This document shows, one piece after another, positions 23,616 through 26,425 of a DNA stretch of 26,425 bases. Made by a program: the position numbers and the translations under genes. The stretch lies in assembly GCA_038230595.1 (NCBI GenBank), contig JBBRMY010000019.1, forward strand, positions 1-26,425, read 5' to 3'. The stretch is from JBBRMY01 sp038230595. GTDB lineage: Bacteria > Bacteroidota > Ignavibacteria > Tepidaquicellales > Tepidaquicellaceae. Numbering within the stretch: the stretch's first letter is position 1; the number at the start of each line of letters is the position of its first letter. The notes beneath the pieces are model-generated. The model saw only the letters and a program-made list of their open reading frames with translations, was not told where the DNA came from and made no database searches.

Positions 23616-24914
23616 TTAAATCCCTTTTCTTCCTATATCTTTCCTGTAATGCATTCCATCAAACGAAACTTTTTCAACATTTAAATATACTTTTCTGATT
23701 GCATATTCTAAACTTACTTTTGAATATGAAACAAGAGAGAGAACTCTGCCGCTATTCGTATACAATTCAGAATTAACTTTTTTTACTCCTGAATAAAATA
23801 TCTTTATATCTTTATCAATTCTATCCAATCCGCTTATCTGCTTATTTTTTTCAAATTCTTCGGGATAACCACCGGAAGAAAGAACAACACAGACTGAATA
23901 TCCCTTTCTAATATTTAGTGCTTTCTCTTTTTTATAATCACGAAGATTTTCTTCTGCACATGCTTTAAACAGCTGAAGAATATCACCATCCAGCATTTCC
24001 ATAACGCATTGAGTTTCAGGATCTCCAAATCTACAGTTAAATTCTATAACAATCGGCTCATTATTTTTATCGATCATCAAGCCTGCATACAAGCATCCAT
24101 TAAACTTTCTGCCTTCTTTCTTTAATGCATCAAGAACAGGCTTTACAATTTTATCTTCAGTTTTCTTTCGAATTTCATCGGTAAAAAATTTTGATGTTGG
24201 GGAATAAGCACCCATGCCTCCTGTGTTTTTACCTTCGTCGTTATCATTAATTCTTTTATGATCCTGAGAAGAAGGCAAGAGAATATAATCATCTCCGTCT
24301 GTAATAATAAAAAGAGAAACTTCATTGCCCTCCAGAAATTTCTCGATCACATAACTTGTACCGGAATCACCAAATACTTTGTTATTGCAAAGCTCATCAA
24401 TTGTTTCTTCAACTTCGGTTAAGTTATTTGCAATTACGACTCCCTTACCAGCTGCAAGTCCATCAGCTTTTATTACTACAGGATAATTAATTTTTTCAAT
24501 AAATGGCTTTACGATATTTAGATCTGAAGTTTCAAATGTTTTGAATTCAGCAGATGGAATTCTGTATTTTTGCATTAAACCTTTAGAGAATATCTTACTG
24601 CTTTCAATTTCTGCAGCTTTCTGAGTAGGACCAAAGATCAACAATTCTTTCTCCCGAAACTTATCGACAATTCCTAAAGAGAGAGGCACCTCAGGACCAA
24701 CAACTGTCAGATCAATTTTTTCTTTCAATGCAAATTCAGACAAAGAATTTAAATCTGAGAAATTAATATTAACAGAAGAGGATATTTCATCTATGCCGGG
24801 ATTACCGGGTTCAGAGTAAAGTATGGATTTATTATTTTTGAAGGAAGATGATGAGATGATCTTTTCTGCGAGAGCATGCTCGCGGCCGCCATTTCCGATG
24901 AGAAGGATCTTCAC
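23616..24914 (-). CDS. purD: Phosphoribosylamine--glycine ligase (GAR synthetase)
   Basis: The 432-residue ATP-grasp enzyme carries out the second step of purine synthesis, joining glycine to phosphoribosylamine. The N-terminal 'MKILLIGNGGREHALAEKI' and 'SEPGNPG' (34-40) bind the substrate. The ATP-grasp part shows 'KADGLAAGKGV' (149-159), 'GGMGAYSPT' (232-240) and the metal-binding 'EFNCRFGDPET' (291-301). Full length. The start codon is GTG at 24914, the only plausible start for this conserved N-terminus, with no clear Shine-Dalgarno. It lies 32 bases after the glycosyltransferase stop. No other pur gene is near. Confidence 0.97.
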   Translation of the reverse strand: MKILLIGNGGREHALAEKIISSSSFKNNKSILYSEPGNPGIDEISSSVNINFSDLNSLSEFALKEKIDLTVVGPEVPLSLGIVDKFREKELLIFGPTQKAAEIESSKIFSKGLMQKYRIPSAEFKTFETSDLNIVKPFIEKINYPVVIKADGLAAGKGVVIANNLTEVEETIDELCNNKVFGDSGTSYVIEKFLEGNEVSLFIITDGDDYILLPSSQDHKRINDNDEGKNTGGMGAYSPTSKFFTDEIRKKTEDKIVKPVLDALKKEGRKFNGCLYAGLMIDKNNEPIVIEFNCRFGDPETQCVMEMLDGDILQLFKACAEENLRDYKKEKALNIRKGYSVCVVLSSGGYPEEFEKNKQISGLDRIDKDIKIFYSGVKKVNSELYTNSGRVLSLVSYSKVSLEYAIRKVYLNVEKVSFDGMHYRKDIGRKGI

Positions 24915-24946
24915 AGGTGGAGTTGTTGTTATAGGGATTGCTTTCT

Positions 24947-26134
24947 TTATTCTATTTCAATGAAATGATTGAATTCAACAGAAAGATCATAGGTAAGTTT
25001 TCTTCTGTCATATTGCTGCACCATTTCTTCATTAGCCTTGGGCATATTTCCGGCTTTATACAATTCATAATATTCATACATTGCTTTTACTATCTGAGCC
25101 GGTGATTCATCCTGAACAAATTTTACTGCTTCGTACTTCGAAAGCTCACGCATTGTGTGGCTTTCTGGAATATTTGCTATAATGTTTTTTCTGCTGCCGA
25201 TATATTCACCTATCTTGCTGCCACCCATCGCGGAAAATTCCTTATCCCTGGAATTGATCCTCATTAAGAAAAGTACATCAGAGGCAACCAGATATTTTAC
25301 ACATTCAAAATGATCAACGTATCCGACAATGTTTATTTTATCCTGGATATTCAGCTTTGCAATAAGCTTATGAAATTCCTTTGGAAAACTCCCGATAAAG
25401 CAGAATTCAACTTCTTTCAGCAACTGAGGATAACTTTCAAAAAATAATTTTATAGCTTCAAAATAAACCTTATTCTTATAATTATAGAAATTTCCGGAAT
25501 AGGTAAATCTCATTTTGTCTGTTTTTGGAAGAACGGACTTTTTAGCTTTTTCAAAATCCTCATTATCAAATCCCTGCGGTATTATAGCAACTTCATTATA
25601 TTGAAGATTATTATTCCTCGAAATAATAAGCTCCTTGATACGCCTGTTAATTGTTATAACTTTATTAGCTTTTTTTAAGACTTTATTTTCTGAACTTACA
25701 TTTGAACTGCGGTGCATGAATGTGGCAGGTTTAACACCGATCTGATTATCGATCCAGTCGTCCCTGTAATCTATAATTAGTGGAACGGTATACTTCTCTT
25801 TTATATCGATACCAATTAGAAAATCTGTAAACGGCGGTGCAGTGGAAAAAACCATATCAAAGCCATCATATTTTTTCCAGAGCTCATGAGCTTTCTTTAC
25901 CGCTTTTTTTCTCCAAAGGATCTTATTGTCAGGAACCAGAAAAATCTGTGAAAGCTTACTGCGAAGCTTAACATAAAATTCATTCGGTGTTTTAGTGATG
26001 ATCTTTTTTGGGTCAAAATCCCCTTTACCGGTTCTTTCAATAATAACTCCGCTTTCAATAGCTTCATTCAAAAGATATTCATCAACAGCGAAATATTTTT
26101 TTGGAGAAGCCGTGAGAACAACAGGCTGCCATCC
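24947..26134 (-). CDS. Glycosyltransferase, family 4-like (N-terminus cut by the junction)
   Basis: This is a GT-B fold glycosyltransferase. The N-terminal half has 'MVFSTAPPFTDFLIG' and 'PLIIDYRDDWIDN'; the C-terminal half has 'RFTYSGNF', 'EFCFIGSFP', 'NIVGYVDHFECVKYLVASDVLFLM' and 'KIGEYIGSRKNIIANI', the family's nucleotide-sugar site. A start at the TTG at 26071 is not the true start: the frame continues upstream with 'GWQPVVLTASPKKYFAVDEYLL', standard N-terminal sequence for this family, up to about 26134. There it meets the GC-rich foreign sequence, so roughly 20-30 N-terminal residues and the start codon are missing. The sugar and acceptor are unknown. It probably acts in capsule, LPS or glycan assembly together with galE. 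Confidence 0.9.
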   Translation of the reverse strand, partial: GWQPVVLTASPKKYFAVDEYLLNEAIESGVIIERTGKGDFDPKKIITKTPNEFYVKLRSKLSQIFLVPDNKILWRKKAVKKAHELWKKYDGFDMVFSTAPPFTDFLIGIDIKEKYTVPLIIDYRDDWIDNQIGVKPATFMHRSSNVSSENKVLKKANKVITINRRIKELIISRNNNLQYNEVAIIPQGFDNEDFEKAKKSVLPKTDKMRFTYSGNFYNYKNKVYFEAIKLFFESYPQLLKEVEFCFIGSFPKEFHKLIAKLNIQDKINIVGYVDHFECVKYLVASDVLFLMRINSRDKEFSAMGGSKIGEYIGSRKNIIANIPESHTMRELSKYEAVKFVQDESPAQIVKAMYEYYELYKAGNMPKANEEMVQQYDRRKLTYDLSVEFNHFIEIE

Positions 26135-26425
26135 GTCACGTTTGGGAGTCGACGGATAAGGTGATTGCGATCCGTGGCGCGGCCGGCGTGGGCAAGACGA
26201 CGATGATGCTCGAAAGCGTGGAGGGAATTGAACAGCACGGGAAGCAGGTGTTCACGTTCGCCCCTTCGGCGGAGGCGTCTCGAGGAGTCTTGCGAGGGGA
26301 AGGGTTTGCCAGGGCGGACACGGTGGCCAAGCTGCTCCAGGACGAACAACTTCAACGCGAGATTCGGGGACAGGTCATCTGGGTCGACGAAGCCGGACTA
26401 CTGGGAACGCGTCAGCTTCACGACC
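26116..26425 (+). CDS. MobF/TraA-type conjugative relaxase, helicase-domain fragment (both ends missing)
   Basis: The plus-strand frame from 26116 to the window end is open and reads 'EQQAAIRHVWES...'. It contains Walker A 'GAAGVGKTT' with its preceding strand 'VIAIR', then 'VFTFAPSAEASRGVL' (motif Ia region), then 'VIWVDEAGLLG' (Walker B DEA) and 'TRQLHD'. This is the RecD-like SF1 helicase (AAA_30) of MobF relaxases, which nick and unwind plasmid DNA in conjugation. An in-frame TGA stands at 26113-26115 and there is no start codon or relaxase domain upstream, so the fragment begins inside the protein. GC content (about 63% at 26161-26280) and codon use differ sharply from the rest of the window. 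It is probably from another organism and joined by assembly. Confidence 0.85.

Noticed and set aside
26068..26355. Minus-strand open frames over the GC-rich end
   Set aside because: They are antisense to the relaxase helicase fragment, which has clear Walker A and B motifs. High GC content produces long antisense frames.
26100..26425. Integrated conjugative element inserted in the glycosyltransferase
   Set aside because: No integrase, attachment repeat or element end is visible and the relaxase starts inside its helicase domain; a chimera is simpler.
1..26425. CRISPR array, defence system, prophage or insertion sequence
   Set aside because: No spaced direct repeats, transposase, integrase, phage structural or nuclease genes were found in either strand.

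Overview
The window reads as about 26.1 kb of one AT-rich bacterial chromosome followed by about 0.3 kb of unrelated GC-rich DNA. The main part has the features of the Ignavibacteria/Chlorobi side of the Bacteroidetes-Chlorobi group. Secreted proteins end in a type IX secretion (T9SS) sorting domain of the 'QNYPNPFNP...TKKMxLVK' type, atpD-atpC stand alone as a pair, the 2-oxoacid dehydrogenase E1 is an alpha/beta fusion, and a TTTG-N19-TAnnTTTR promoter-like element sits upstream of atpD. The genus cannot be fixed by reading alone.

Layout, left to right. Positions 1-7674 hold four consecutive minus-strand genes for large secreted proteins (the first cut by the window edge). All share a YCF48/BNR-like beta-propeller built on 'TTNGGTxW' repeats, and the three complete ones carry a T9SS C-terminal domain. 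Their N-terminal modules differ: an unrecognised propeller-like module, a choice-of-anchor-J-like domain in two genes, and none in the fourth. Positions 7773-10679 hold the fused E1 and an FkbM-type methyltransferase. Positions 10748-11647 hold the only native plus-strand gene, a lipoprotein made of two copies of an 'NEIWI' domain. Positions 11737-13691 are a unit read right to left: atpD, atpC, tRNA-Lys, terminator. Positions 13873-15820 are tRNA-Leu(CAA) and glmS. Positions 15910-19140 are birA, a subtilisin-like protease and an outer-membrane beta-barrel protein. Positions 19250-21396 encode a membrane-anchored parvulin-type foldase interrupted by a one-base frameshift in a homopolymer. Positions 21570-26134 are meaB, galE, purD and a family 4-like glycosyltransferase, closely spaced on the minus strand.

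Most central genes are housekeeping: ATP synthesis, amino-sugar and UDP-sugar supply, purine synthesis, biotin attachment and envelope protein folding. The accessory interest lies in the secreted-protein array, where genes 2 and 3 share a palindromic upstream element (TTATAC-N11-GTATAA) and almost identical sorting-domain DNA, and in the duplicated-domain lipoprotein.

From about 26116 to the end the sequence becomes GC-rich (about 63% over 26161-26280) and encodes, on the plus strand, the helicase region of a MobF/TraA-type conjugative relaxase. It begins inside that domain exactly where the glycosyltransferase is cut near its N-terminus. This looks more like an assembly or library chimera than an insertion. 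I found no CRISPR array, no intact mobile element and no recognisable defence system.
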